Below are positions 24,699 to 32,716 of a DNA stretch of 64,000 bases, in pieces. The stretch is taken from NCBI GenBank assembly GCA_947168885.1, contig CAMVNQ010000011.1, forward strand, positions 1 to 64,000, given 5' to 3'. The translations under genes and the position numbers were made by a program. Numbering within the stretch: the first letter of the stretch is position 1; each line of letters starts with the position of its first letter. Below the pieces are notes generated by a model. It was given only the letters and a program-made list of their open reading frames with translations, did not search any database and was not told the DNA's origin. Source of the stretch: an uncultured Clostridia bacterium. GTDB taxonomy: Bacteria; Bacillota; Clostridia; Oscillospirales; Ruminococcaceae.

Positions 24699-25688
24699 TT
24701 ATTTCGATAATCTGTCTATCTCCGCGAGTTCGTCCGCGGTGAACGTGATGTTTTCAATAGCTTTTATATTGTCAAGTATCTGCGAAGGTTTTGATGCTCC
24801 AACGAGCACCGACGTGATTATACCGTCGTGCAGAAGCCACGCGAGCGCCATTTCCGCAAGCGTCTGACCCCTGTTCTTGGCGATGTCGTTGAGTTTCCTG
24901 ATATTTTCGAGCTTGTCGCCGGCTACCTGTTCCTCCTTAAGGAATCTTCCGTCTGTGCGGACACGGCTGTCGGCGGGGATACCGTTAAGATATCTGTCGG
25001 TCAGCATACCCTGTGCAAGCGGCGAGAAGCAGATGATGCCCTTGCCGAGACGGTGTGAGGTCTCTTTCAGACCGTTCTGCTCGACAGTGCGGTTGAGTAT
25101 ATTATAGCAGTTCTGATTGATGATGAACGGAGTATGCAGTTCTGTGAGTATTGCTGTTGCTTTTTCGAGCGTTTCTCCGTCATAGTTTGAGAGTCCGACA
25201 TAAAGCGCTTTGCCGCTGCGTACAATATGATCGAGCGCGCACATCGTTTCCTCAAGCGGCGTTTCGGGATCCATACGATGATGATAGAATATATCGACGT
25301 AGTCAAGCCCGAGTCGTCTTAGCGACTGATCGAGGCTGGAGATAAGGTATTTCCGGCTTCCGTGGTCTCCGTAAGGACCTGCCCACATATAGTAACCGGC
25401 TTTTGTGGAGATAATCATCTCATCACGGTAGGGCTTGAAATGCTCTTTCATTATCCTTCCGAAGTTTTCTTCGGCACTGCCTGCCTTCGGACCGTAGTTG
25501 TTCGCAAGGTCGAAGTGGGTTATACCGTTGTCGAACGCGGTGAAACACATCTGCTCGATGTTGGAATACACGCCTGTATCCCCGAAATTATGCCACAGTC
25601 CGAGCGATACTGCGGGGAGCATCAGACCGCTTTTGCCGCAGCGGTTATACTTCATTTTGTCATAGCGTTTGTCGTTTGCGATATACAT
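24699..25688 (-). CDS. Aldo/keto reductase
   Basis: A 329-residue NADPH-dependent aldo/keto reductase of the YghZ/KAD-beta-like group. The catalytic tetrad is visible: Asp in HFDLANNYG with the following Tyr, Lys in ISTKAGY, and His in FYHHRMDPETP. The cofactor region ITSVLVGASKPSQI lies near the C-terminus. Cytoplasmic, single gene. It probably reduces small aldehydes such as glyceraldehyde 3-phosphate analogues or methylglyoxal, by family analogy. Confidence 0.92.
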   Translation of the reverse strand: MYIANDKRYDKMKYNRCGKSGLMLPAVSLGLWHNFGDTGVYSNIEQMCFTAFDNGITHFDLANNYGPKAGSAEENFGRIMKEHFKPYRDEMIISTKAGYYMWAGPYGDHGSRKYLISSLDQSLRRLGLDYVDIFYHHRMDPETPLEETMCALDHIVRSGKALYVGLSNYDGETLEKATAILTELHTPFIINQNCYNILNRTVEQNGLKETSHRLGKGIICFSPLAQGMLTDRYLNGIPADSRVRTDGRFLKEEQVAGDKLENIRKLNDIAKNRGQTLAEMALAWLLHDGIITSVLVGASKPSQILDNIKAIENITFTADELAEIDRLSK

Positions 25689-25891
25689 TTCCAGCCTCCT
25701 GCAATGATAAATTAGTTGGTTGCTTCCGGTGTATTTGTCCTATGTAACACTTTTATTTTACCACAGTAAGAGTTGAATGTCAAATGTTTTCACGTAAAAG
25801 TAAAGTTCTATTATTGTATTTTGTGAATGTGCCTTACTATCGTGACACGACTTATGAACGTACAGAATTACTGAATTATTTTTACGATATA

Positions 25892-25920
25892 TTGACAAAT
25901 GCAAGGCATAATGCTATAAT
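25892..25920 (+). promoter_or_regulatory. Consensus promoter of the mgtE leader
   Basis: A perfect -35 TTGACA (25892-25897) and perfect -10 TATAAT (25915-25920), spaced 17 bp. It drives the leader peptide and attenuator upstream of the mgtE remnant. The gap from 25689 to here shows no other feature apart from AT-rich sequence upstream of the aldo/keto reductase gene. Confidence 0.88.
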
Positions 25921-25956
25921 AATGTAGAAAAACAAGGTTACCCGGAGGTGAATAAA

Positions 25957-26049
25957 GTGGTAAACGGCGACAGTTGCGGGTCAAGCGGACGACGAAGAAC
26001 TTTTTATTTCACCGATCACGGGGCTGCGAAACGTTTGCGGCTTTATTGA
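25957..26049 (+). CDS. Putative 30-aa basic leader peptide upstream of mgtE
   Basis: A short frame starts with GTG after an ideal ribosome site (GGAGGTG, 7 bases upstream) and ends at TGA 26047-26049. The peptide contains the basic run SGRRRTF and ends AAKRLRLY. A strong promoter precedes it and an intrinsic terminator begins 18 bases after its stop, the layout of a translation-controlled attenuator. The arginine-rich stretch and C-terminal basic residues could be the stalling or sensing element (inference). No known family was recognised. Confidence 0.5.
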   Translation: MVNGDSCGSSGRRRTFYFTDHGAAKRLRLY

Positions 26050-26066
26050 CTTTGAAATAATGATTT

Positions 26067-26103
26067 CCCCGTATTGCCGTTTGAAGCGCGTACGGGGCTT
26101 TTT
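26067..26103 (+). terminator. Leader terminator (attenuator) upstream of mgtE
   Basis: CCCCGTA (26067-26073) pairs with TACGGGG (26091-26097) and is followed by CTTTTT. It lies between the leader peptide and the mgtE start codon, so transcription of the transporter gene would need readthrough. The leader does not match the M-box magnesium riboswitch as I know it. Confidence 0.7.
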
Positions 26104-26153
26104 GCGCCCATTTGCCCCTTCTGACTGATGATATTAAACAGGAGAACAAGCCA

Positions 26154-27292
26154 ATGGGAAATCAGAATATTCAGGAAGAGAATGAGATAACCGCAAGACC
26201 CGATTACGGTGCGGAAATAGCTGTAATAATAAGGGAACCTCTAAAAACCCAATTTGAGAGAAAAAGAGCTATCCACTTTATGCCGCTTTGTATGCGCGCG
26301 TCCTGCGCGCTTTTGGCGGCAATACCACGGCTTCCTGCCGTGACCGTCTACTGCGTCAAACCTCCTAACCGGGCGCCAGCCCGGCTTCGTCGGCTTTCCT
26401 TGTATCCGACGCAGCTATCTCATTTTCTCTTTTCAAAGCGGTTTTTAGAGGTACCCATAAGAAGCAACGACTCACCCAAGGTGATGCTGAACAGGCTCGA
26501 CGATCTTATCGCTACGTCTTTCCCCTATGTTTACGCGAATGACAGACTGCCGATTGTATAGAAAAGCTGAAGGATTATTCCGAAAGCATTATACCCGTTC
26601 TCGATGACGGCAATAAGCTGCTCGGCGTTATCACATCGAAGAATATCATAGAGGCTGTCGATGACGAAATGGGAGAGGATTACGCGAGACTGGCGGGTCT
26701 TACCGCAGAGGAAGATCTGAACGAATCTCTCGGACAGAGCATGAAAAAGCGTATGCCATGGCTTTTGATACTTCTCGCGCTCGGTATAGGTGTTTCAACT
26801 GTTGTGGGAGTCTTTGAGCAGGTAGTAGCACAGCTTACCCTCATAATGGCGTTTCAGTCCCTTATTCTCGATATGGCTGGTAATGTCGGTACGCAGTCTC
26901 TTGCGGTCACTATCAGGGTGCTGACCGACGAAAACCTCAAGTTCAGACAGAAAATGCATCTTGTCGCAAAGGAGATCCGTGTAGGTTTCTTCAACGGTAC
27001 ACTTCTCGGCGCAATATCGTTTGTTTTGGTCGGACTGTATATCTTCCTTTTCAAAGGCAAGGATATTATGTTTTCTTTCGCAGTGTCCGGCTGCATAGGA
27101 CTTTCACTTATACTTGCAATGGTCATCTCAAGCGCTGTGGGAACGCTCATACCGCTGTTTTTCAAGAAAATAGGCGTTGATCCGGCTGTTGCGTCGGGGC
27201 CTCTGATAACTACTGTCAATGACCTTGTTGCAGTTGTCACATACTACGGGCTGAGCTGGCTGCTGCTGCTGAATGTTCTGCATATGGCATGA
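26154..27292 (+). pseudogene. mgtE: MgtE magnesium transporter remnant
   Basis: The start (MGNQNIQEENEITARPDYG) and the N-domain piece AEIAVII-RSNDSPKVMLNRL are separated by a MITE. Removing it restores the frame. The sequence then jumps directly to the second CBS domain (DDLIATSFPYVYANDRL), so much of the N domain and CBS1 is deleted. A one-base loss near 26550 shifts the frame before CIEKLKDYSESIIPVLDDG. The plug and five-helix membrane domain (LGIGVSTVVG, MAGNVGTQSLAVTIR) is intact from 26669 but lacks its sensor. A functional Mg channel is unlikely. Confidence 0.88.
26233..26456. mobile_element. MITE family A, copy 2 (224 bp), in mgtE
   Basis: It has the same terminal inverted repeats as copy 1 and is flanked by ATAA on both sides (26229-26232 and 26457-26460). 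It lies inside mgtE codons 26-27, and excision with one ATAA restores ...AVIIRSND.... It is almost identical to copy 3 at 28123, including the CCGGGC-GCCA-GCCCGG hairpin. Confidence 0.92.
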
Positions 27293-27321
27293 AAAGATAT
27301 AGACATATTATATAATTAATT

Positions 27322-27870
27322 ATGAAAAGAAAAACAACTAAAGAGATACTTACGGAATCGTTTCGTGAAATAGCGGAGCAAAAGCCGATAAATAAGATCA
27401 CCGTCAAGGATATAACCGATAACTGCGGCTATTCTCCGGCTACGTTCTACCGGCATTTCAAGGACAAATACGACCTTATCGCTTACGATTATGTGACCCG
27501 TATAGAAGAGATCACTGCTAAAGTAGGCACCGATGGCTACGAATGGAACGATACACTGTATGATGGCATCAGGTATTTTGAGGAAAACAAGTCATACATC
27601 AGGAATCTGTTGCTGAATACAAGCGGTATGGATGCGTTCTCACGTGATCTTGCCGTAACGAATACCGCACAGTTCACTGACTATATTCTGAAAACATCTG
27701 GAATGAAGGAGATACCTCCCGACCTCGAAGTATACGTCCGGATCTATGTTTACGGTACTGTACAGATGCTTTGCCAGTGGCTTACCGGAGAGCTGAGGTG
27801 CACAAGTGAACATCTCGCGGAGCTCTTTGAGAACGCGCTTCTGGAACCTTTGCGGAAATACATGAAATGA
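27322..27870 (+). CDS. TetR family regulator, DhaS-like
   Basis: A 182-residue TetR regulator with DNA-binding helices in KITVKDITDNCGYSPATFYRHF, and a C-terminal region of the type found in DhaS-like regulators (YVRIYVYGTVQMLCQWLTGE). No ribosome site precedes ATG 27322. Instead a TATAAT ends five bases before it, suggesting a leaderless transcript, although the -35 is poor. The stop codon lies inside a terminator hairpin. The palindrome ATTGAACAC-N9-GTGTTCAAT in the next promoter is a likely target. Confidence 0.85.
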   Translation: MKRKTTKEILTESFREIAEQKPINKITVKDITDNCGYSPATFYRHFKDKYDLIAYDYVTRIEEITAKVGTDGYEWNDTLYDGIRYFEENKSYIRNLLLNTSGMDAFSRDLAVTNTAQFTDYILKTSGMKEIPPDLEVYVRIYVYGTVQMLCQWLTGELRCTSEHLAELFENALLEPLRKYMK

Positions 27871-27896
27871 GAGAATTATTGATAATTCTCTCATTT
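27865..27896 (+). terminator. Terminator overlapping the TetR stop codon
   Basis: AAATGAGAGAATTAT (27865-27879) and ATAATTCTCTCATTT (27882-27896) form a 15-bp inverted repeat ending in TTTT. The TGA stop codon at 27868-27870 lies in its 5' arm. Confidence 0.75.
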
Positions 27897-27921
27897 TGAT
27901 ATATATTGCGGAAATTATAGC

Positions 27922-27987
27922 TTGAAATTTTGTATGCAAAGGGGTATAATTCAATTAAAGATTGAACACAATTAAATGGTGTTCAAT
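27922..27987 (+). promoter_or_regulatory. Promoter and operator of the peroxidase operon
   Basis: TTGAAA (27922-27927) and TATAAT (27945-27950) are spaced 17 bp. Ten bases downstream is the perfect inverted repeat ATTGAACAC (27961-27969) and GTGTTCAAT (27979-27987), a likely operator of the adjacent TetR protein. The transcript would cross a MITE before the first gene at 28377. The stretch 27988-28118 shows nothing else. Confidence 0.72.
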
Positions 27988-28122
27988 GTAAATGTGCGGA
28001 ATAGAAAATTTCATAAAACGATAACAGTTTGTTTTTCTGATAATCGGCTGTGTGGGTCTGCCGGAAGGTGGAACGGTCTTGCTGAAGATCATATGACAAA
28101 CGGGCTAAAGAAATAATATATA

Positions 28123-28346
28123 GGGAACCTCTAAAAACCCAATTTGAGAGAAAAAGAGCTATCCGCTTTATGCCGCTTTGTATGCGCGCGTCCTGTGCGC
28201 TTTTGGCGGCAATACCACGGCTTCCTGCCGTGACCGACTACTGCGTCAAACCTCCTAACCGGGCGCCAGCCCGGCTGCGTCGGCTTTCCTTGTATCCGAC
28301 GCAGCTATCTCATTTTCTCTTTTCAAAGCGGTTTTTAGAGGTACCC
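28123..28346. mobile_element. MITE family A, copy 3 (224 bp), in the peroxidase operon leader
   Basis: The terminal repeats are GGGAACCTCTAAAAACC and GGTTTTTAGAGGTACCC, flanked by TATA on both sides (28119-28122 and 28347-28350). It differs from copy 2 by only a few bases. It lies between the operon promoter and the first ribosome site, so every transcript should carry its hairpins. Confidence 0.92.
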
Positions 28347-28376
28347 TATAGACTGACAACTAAGGAGGACAAATCT

Positions 28377-28565
28377 ATGAAAAACACTGTAAGAGCTCTG
28401 ATCGACTGCTGTATAATTACGGCAGGAGTGCTCCTGATAATCCACCGTCGTGTGATCTCGGCGCTGGTGACCGGAGAACCTATGCCCGAAATGCCGGAAT
28501 GGCACAAGAAATGCTTCGGCTGTCTGAAATGCGGCGACTGCACCGAAAAGGAGGAAGAACGATGA
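28377..28565 (+). CDS. Small membrane protein with a Cys-rich tail, 62 aa
   Basis: One hydrophobic helix (LIDCCIITAGVLLIIHRRVI) is followed by a short soluble tail with Cys in CFGCLKCGDC, which could bind a metal or an iron-sulfur cluster. A strong ribosome site (AAGGAGG) precedes ATG 28377. Its end overlaps the glutathione peroxidase start by four bases (ATGA), so it is translationally coupled. No family was recognised. Confidence 0.7.
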   Translation: MKNTVRALIDCCIITAGVLLIIHRRVISALVTGEPMPEMPEWHKKCFGCLKCGDCTEKEEER

Positions 28566-29101
28566 TCTACGATTACAAGCTTACCACGAGGACCGGCGAT
28601 ACCCTTGACCTTGCCGATTACAAAGGAAAAGTCATTATGATAGTAAACACTGCGACCGGCTGCGGATTTACCCCGCAGTATGCACCCATTGAAGAAATGT
28701 ACCGGAAATATCATGAAAAAGGCTTTGAGGTAGTTGATATTCCGTGCAACCAGTTTGGCGGTCAGGCTCCCGGGACTGATGACGAGATACATGAATTCTG
28801 CGTGACGAAGTTCGACACGACTTTCCCGCAGATGAAAAAGTCCGATGTTAACGGTGAAAACGAGCTTCCGCTTTACACTTATCTCAAATCACAGAAGGGA
28901 TTTGAAAAGTTTGACGATCACCCTTACAAGGAACTTCTCGAAAAGAATTTTTCTATGATCGACCCCAATTGGAGGACAAACCCGGATATAAAGTGGAATT
29001 TCACTAAGTTCATCATTGACCGTGAGGGAAATGTTGCTGCAAGATTCGAACCTACCGCCGATATGGAGAAGGTAGGGGAATGTGTCGAAGCTCTGCTTTA
29101 A
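28562..29101 (+). CDS. Glutathione peroxidase family protein
   Basis: A 179-residue thiol peroxidase of the GPx family. The catalytic Cys is in NTATGCGFTPQY, with Gln in PCNQFGGQ and Trp/Asn in KWNFTKFIID completing the tetrad. It uses Cys, not selenocysteine, and probably takes electrons from thioredoxin. It is longer than the neighbouring copy through an insert near ERKNF-type sequence (KGFEKFDDHPYKELLEKNF). ATG 28562 overlaps the preceding stop. It is a member of an oxidative-stress operon. Confidence 0.93.
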   Translation: MIYDYKLTTRTGDTLDLADYKGKVIMIVNTATGCGFTPQYAPIEEMYRKYHEKGFEVVDIPCNQFGGQAPGTDDEIHEFCVTKFDTTFPQMKKSDVNGENELPLYTYLKSQKGFEKFDDHPYKELLEKNFSMIDPNWRTNPDIKWNFTKFIIDREGNVAARFEPTADMEKVGECVEALL

Positions 29102-29158
29102 GATGAATTAATATTTTCTTTTTTGGAAAATGTCGGTATGATCTGAAAGGAAAACCAA

Positions 29159-29626
29159 ATGAACATTTACGATCTTACGGTAAAGAACAACAAGGGCGAG
29201 GACGTTTCCCTTGCCGATTACAAAGGGAAAGTTCTGCTCATAGTAAATACCGCAACAAGATGCGGGCTCACACAGCAGTATGAGGGTCTGGAAAGGCTTT
29301 ATGAGAAATATAGTGCACAGGGCTTTGAGGTGCTTGACTTTCCGTGCAACCAGTTCGCTTTTCAGGCTCCCGGCAGCGACGAGAAAATAGACTCATTCTG
29401 TAAGCTTAAATATGACACCAGATTTCCGCGATTTGCCAAGATCAAAGTCAACGGAAGCGACGAGGCACCGTTGTACACTTATCTCAAAAGTCAGTTTGAA
29501 GGGCGTATCAAATGGAATTTCACGAAATTCCTGATTGGTAAGGACGGTACGGTCAAGGCACGTTTTGAACCCACACAGACGCCGGAGAAAGCAGAAAGTG
29601 CGATAGAACAGGAGCTGAGTTTATGA
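29159..29626 (+). CDS. Glutathione peroxidase family protein, second copy
   Basis: A 155-residue Cys-type GPx. The catalytic Cys is in NTATRCGLTQQY, with PCNQFAFQ and KWNFTKFLIG completing the active site. It is a diverged paralogue of the preceding gene, 57 bases downstream, with its own ribosome site (GAAAGGAAAA). It overlaps the nitroreductase start by four bases. Two tandem GPx genes suggest different peroxide substrates or reductants (inference). Confidence 0.93.
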   Translation: MNIYDLTVKNNKGEDVSLADYKGKVLLIVNTATRCGLTQQYEGLERLYEKYSAQGFEVLDFPCNQFAFQAPGSDEKIDSFCKLKYDTRFPRFAKIKVNGSDEAPLYTYLKSQFEGRIKWNFTKFLIGKDGTVKARFEPTQTPEKAESAIEQELSL

Positions 29627-30432
29627 ATATATCAGAGCTGATACGCAACCGCCGCAGCGTCCGCACATTTGACGGAAGAAGCATTGAGCCGGATATACTG
29701 AAAACCATACTTGAATACGCAAATAATTCGGGAAATCCTTATGATATCCCGATCGAATGGAAGATACTGAACGCGAAAGCGGACGGCGTTTCAAGCCCTG
29801 TGATCGTCGGTACTGACACATTCATTGCCGGTAAAATGAAGCGCGTTCCCCACGCGGAGGAAGCATTCGGATATTCGTTCGAGAAGGTCGTGCTTTACGC
29901 GCTGTTACTCGGTATAGGCACTACATGGATAGCGGGAACGATGCCGCGTGCCGCTTTCGAGAAGGCAATGCAGCTCGGCGATGATGAAGTTCTTCCGTGT
30001 ATGAGCCCGCTCGGCTATATCGCGGAGAAAATGTCGGTGCGTGAAACTATGATGCGTGCAGGTATCAAGGCAGATACAAGATTTGATTTTTCTACGCTGT
30101 TCTTTGACGGTTCGTTTGATAAGCCGCTGCCGCCGGATAGTGCTGGTGACTTGATGCTTCCGCTCGAACTTGTGCAGCTTTCGCCTTCCGCGGTAAACAA
30201 GCAGCCGTGGCGAGTGGTCGTTGACAACAGCAATGTACATTTTTACGAAAAGCAGAGCAGGGGATATGTCGCAAACGGCTGGGATACACAGAAGATCGAT
30301 ATGGGAATAGCGATGTATCATTTCGTCTGCGGACTCGAGGAACTGCACAGAAAAGCGGAATTTACTGTTGCGGATCCCGGTATAGCCTGCCCGGCCGAAA
30401 CGCATTATACAGCGACATTAAGGATAATATAA
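29623..30432 (+). CDS. Nitroreductase family protein
   Basis: A 269-residue FMN-dependent nitroreductase-fold protein made of two related halves (TM1586/PF14512-like). The FMN-binding N-terminus is IRNRRSVRTFDGR, and later SPSAVNKQPWRVVVDN supplies the usual phosphate-site motif. It overlaps the second GPx gene by an ATGA. Last in the operon, with a long bidirectional terminator directly after the stop. It probably reduces nitro or quinone compounds as part of an electrophile/oxidant response. Confidence 0.88.
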   Translation: MNISELIRNRRSVRTFDGRSIEPDILKTILEYANNSGNPYDIPIEWKILNAKADGVSSPVIVGTDTFIAGKMKRVPHAEEAFGYSFEKVVLYALLLGIGTTWIAGTMPRAAFEKAMQLGDDEVLPCMSPLGYIAEKMSVRETMMRAGIKADTRFDFSTLFFDGSFDKPLPPDSAGDLMLPLELVQLSPSAVNKQPWRVVVDNSNVHFYEKQSRGYVANGWDTQKIDMGIAMYHFVCGLEELHRKAEFTVADPGIACPAETHYTATLRII

Positions 30433-30434
30433 GT

Positions 30435-30476
30435 TATGTCCTCAACAACTTCCAAACGACAGTTGTTGAGGACATA
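30435..30476. terminator. Bidirectional terminator related to the structured repeat
   Basis: TATGTCCTCAACAACT (30435-30450) and AGTTGTTGAGGACATA (30461-30476) form a perfect 16-bp stem with a 10-base loop. The start ATAAGTTATGTCCTCAA resembles the start of the structured repeats (TAAGTAATGTGTCCTCAA), making this a second short form. It separates convergent operons. Confidence 0.85.
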
Positions 30477-30504
30477 TTAATTATATGGAATGACATTTAT
30501 CCGG

Positions 30505-31503
30505 TTATGTGTTATATCCCACAGTGTCAAGTATCCTGTCAAGAAGCTGCATATTCCTGATAGAAAACTCCTCGGTGATAAGCGGCTTTTCCGTACCGCG
30601 TATGCTTCGGTTCATGTTTTCTGCTTCAAGCCGGTAGTTCGAGACTGCGGTCACAGATTCTGTATGTGTTATACGCTCACCGACGCTGTTTTTTACAGTA
30701 ACGGAGAATGACAGTTCGCCGCCCGCGTTATACTCCACGTCCGAACGGATATATCCCTTTGAGCCGTGAATGAACAGTCTGTCATATCTGTCGCAGGTGT
30801 CCGTACCGAGTATCATTCCGGTGTTGAACGATGCTCTTGACCCGTCTTCAAATCCTATAAGCGTCCCCGCAAGATGATCTACTCCGGTACCGTCGAGCTC
30901 GGCATCGGCCTTGACATATTTTATAGGTGAATCCTTAAGCGACAGTATCATAGATGTGCAGTAGCAGCCTACATCATATATCGCACCGCCGCCGAATTCC
31001 TTGTGAAGCCTGAAATCATCGGAATAGCCCTGTGTCAGGAACGCCGTGTCGATGTAATCTATCGTACCGATCTCTCCGTTTGTTACTATGCTTTTAAGCT
31101 TATCCATATAAGGACTGTGAAGATACGCGAACGCCTCCATAAGTATGACACCGTTTTCTTTTGCGGCAGCGAACATACGGCGCATCTCCGATTCATTCAT
31201 TGCCATAGGCTTTTCGCAGAGAACATGCTTGTGCGCGTTAAGAGCCTTTATCACCCATTCGCAGTGTATATCGTTCGGAAGCGGGATATACACTGCTTCG
31301 ACATCCGGGTCAGCAAGCAGCGCATCATATCCCTCGTACGCTTTCTCAAAACCGAAACGTTCCTTGAACGCCTCAGCTTTCTGAAGGCTCCTGCCCGCTA
31401 TCGCGAACAGTTCACAGCCTTCCGCTTCTTTCATTCCGGGTATCGTGCAGCCAGCCGCTATGCCGGCGGTGCCCATTATACCCCATTTAATTCTTTCGGC
31501 CAT
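30505..31503 (-). CDS. Gfo/Idh/MocA family oxidoreductase
   Basis: A 332-residue NAD(P)-dependent oxidoreductase. The Rossmann start is WGIMGTAGIAAGCTIPGM and the family motif is VLCEKPMAMNESEM. The C-terminal alpha/beta domain contains FGGGAIYDVGCYC with the catalytic His/Asp region. It probably oxidises or reduces a sugar or cyclitol. It is the last gene of the leftward MATE-GH9-ADH operon, 17 bases after the ADH gene, which suggests a role in processing a sugar released inside the cell. Confidence 0.9.
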   Translation of the reverse strand: MAERIKWGIMGTAGIAAGCTIPGMKEAEGCELFAIAGRSLQKAEAFKERFGFEKAYEGYDALLADPDVEAVYIPLPNDIHCEWVIKALNAHKHVLCEKPMAMNESEMRRMFAAAKENGVILMEAFAYLHSPYMDKLKSIVTNGEIGTIDYIDTAFLTQGYSDDFRLHKEFGGGAIYDVGCYCTSMILSLKDSPIKYVKADAELDGTGVDHLAGTLIGFEDGSRASFNTGMILGTDTCDRYDRLFIHGSKGYIRSDVEYNAGGELSFSVTVKNSVGERITHTESVTAVSNYRLEAENMNRSIRGTEKPLITEEFSIRNMQLLDRILDTVGYNT

Positions 31504-31520
31504 AGTGGTGTCTCCCTTTA

Positions 31521-32699
31521 TCAGAGCGAAGCGTGTGCCGCGATCTTGTATATTTCTGTAACGTCGTCCTTATTCAGCTTCATAAAGCCGCCGGTTGTTC
31601 CGTCGCCGATGCCGAACTTCTCAACAAGCGTCGGTATATCTTCTTCCCTGGCGCCGAGCTCGGAAAAGTTTATCGGCATACCGATGTTATGCAGGAATGT
31701 GCGGAAACGGCGTATGCCCTCCATAGCCGTGGCTTCGGGATCCTCAAAATTCATCTGGCAGCCGAAGACTCTTGTCGCCATCTGACAGAATCGCATAACA
31801 TTATGATCGTGGACATATTCCATCCACGCGGGCATTATCACGGCAAGACCCGCTCCGTGAGCGACATCGTACAGTCCGGAAAGCTCGTGCTCAAGTCCGT
31901 GGCTGTTCCAGTCCTGCTCACGCCCAACGCCGCAGAGGTTGGTATGTGCTACCGTTCCCGCCCACATGATGTTCGCGCGCGCTTCATAGTTGTCGGGGTC
32001 GGCGATAACGCGGGGAGTTTCCCTGACCATAGTGAGCAGCACTGCTTCACACAGACGGTCGGTTATCTCGACTTCTGTGGTATTGGTGAAGTAACGTTCA
32101 AAAACGTGTGCCATTATGTCTGTGGCTCCGCAGGCGGTCTGATAAGCGGGAAGTGTCTGTGTAAGCGAAGGATCCATTATTGAGAATCTCGGACGCAGAT
32201 GATCGGAACCCGCGCCGCGCTTCAGCATGCCGTCCTCTTTTGTGATGACCGAATCGCCTGAGCCTTCACTGCCGGCTGCTGCGATAGTGAGTACAGTCGC
32301 CACGGGAAGAGCTTTTTCAACGGGCTTACCCGAATACATATCCCAGAAGTCTCCGTCGTAGAGTACACCGATAGCGATAGCCTTTGCGGAATCTATTACC
32401 GAGCCGCCGCCGACTGCGAGAATAAAATCGACACCCTCGGCTTTGCACAGGTCGATGCCCTTATAAACAAGTGTGTCACGGGGATTGGGCTTTACTCCTC
32501 CGAGTTCGCAGTATGCTATGTCTGCGTCGCAGAGCGACTTCTTCACGGTATCGATGAGACCCGATTTTACCGCCGAGCCTCCGCCGTAATGTATCAGCAC
32601 CTTTGTGCCGCCGTATTTCTTCACAAAATGACCCGCTTCTGCTGCGCGTCCCTTTCCGAATACGAATTCTGTCGGGCTGTAGAAGTTGAAATTCAACAT
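31521..32699 (-). CDS. Iron-containing alcohol dehydrogenase (butanol dehydrogenase-like)
   Basis: A 392-residue group III alcohol dehydrogenase. The NAD-binding region is GGGSVIDSAKAIA. The metal ligands are in CGATDIMAHVFERYF and in the double His stretch NSHGLEHELSGLYDVAHGAGL. It resembles BdhA/YqhD-type NAD(P)H-dependent butanol dehydrogenases. ATG 32699 follows CAGGAGG; a longer in-frame extension overlaps the GH9 gene and is not credible. It probably removes aldehydes or recycles reduced cofactor. Confidence 0.93.
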   Translation of the reverse strand: MLNFNFYSPTEFVFGKGRAAEAGHFVKKYGGTKVLIHYGGGSAVKSGLIDTVKKSLCDADIAYCELGGVKPNPRDTLVYKGIDLCKAEGVDFILAVGGGSVIDSAKAIAIGVLYDGDFWDMYSGKPVEKALPVATVLTIAAAGSEGSGDSVITKEDGMLKRGAGSDHLRPRFSIMDPSLTQTLPAYQTACGATDIMAHVFERYFTNTTEVEITDRLCEAVLLTMVRETPRVIADPDNYEARANIMWAGTVAHTNLCGVGREQDWNSHGLEHELSGLYDVAHGAGLAVIMPAWMEYVHDHNVMRFCQMATRVFGCQMNFEDPEATAMEGIRRFRTFLHNIGMPINFSELGAREEDIPTLVEKFGIGDGTTGGFMKLNKDDVTEIYKIAAHASL

Positions 32700-32716
32700 G
32701 ATGTGTTCCTCCTGTG

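Noticed and set aside
25921-26110. Possible M-box magnesium riboswitch before mgtE
   Set aside because: The conserved M-box core sequences are not present; a ribosome site with a short frame and a simple terminator explain the region better.
28170-28376. Protein-like frame MPLCMRASCALLAAIPRLPA leading into the 62-aa gene
   Set aside because: It is translation of the MITE core and also appears in the copy at 26280; the real start is ATG 28377 with AAGGAGG.
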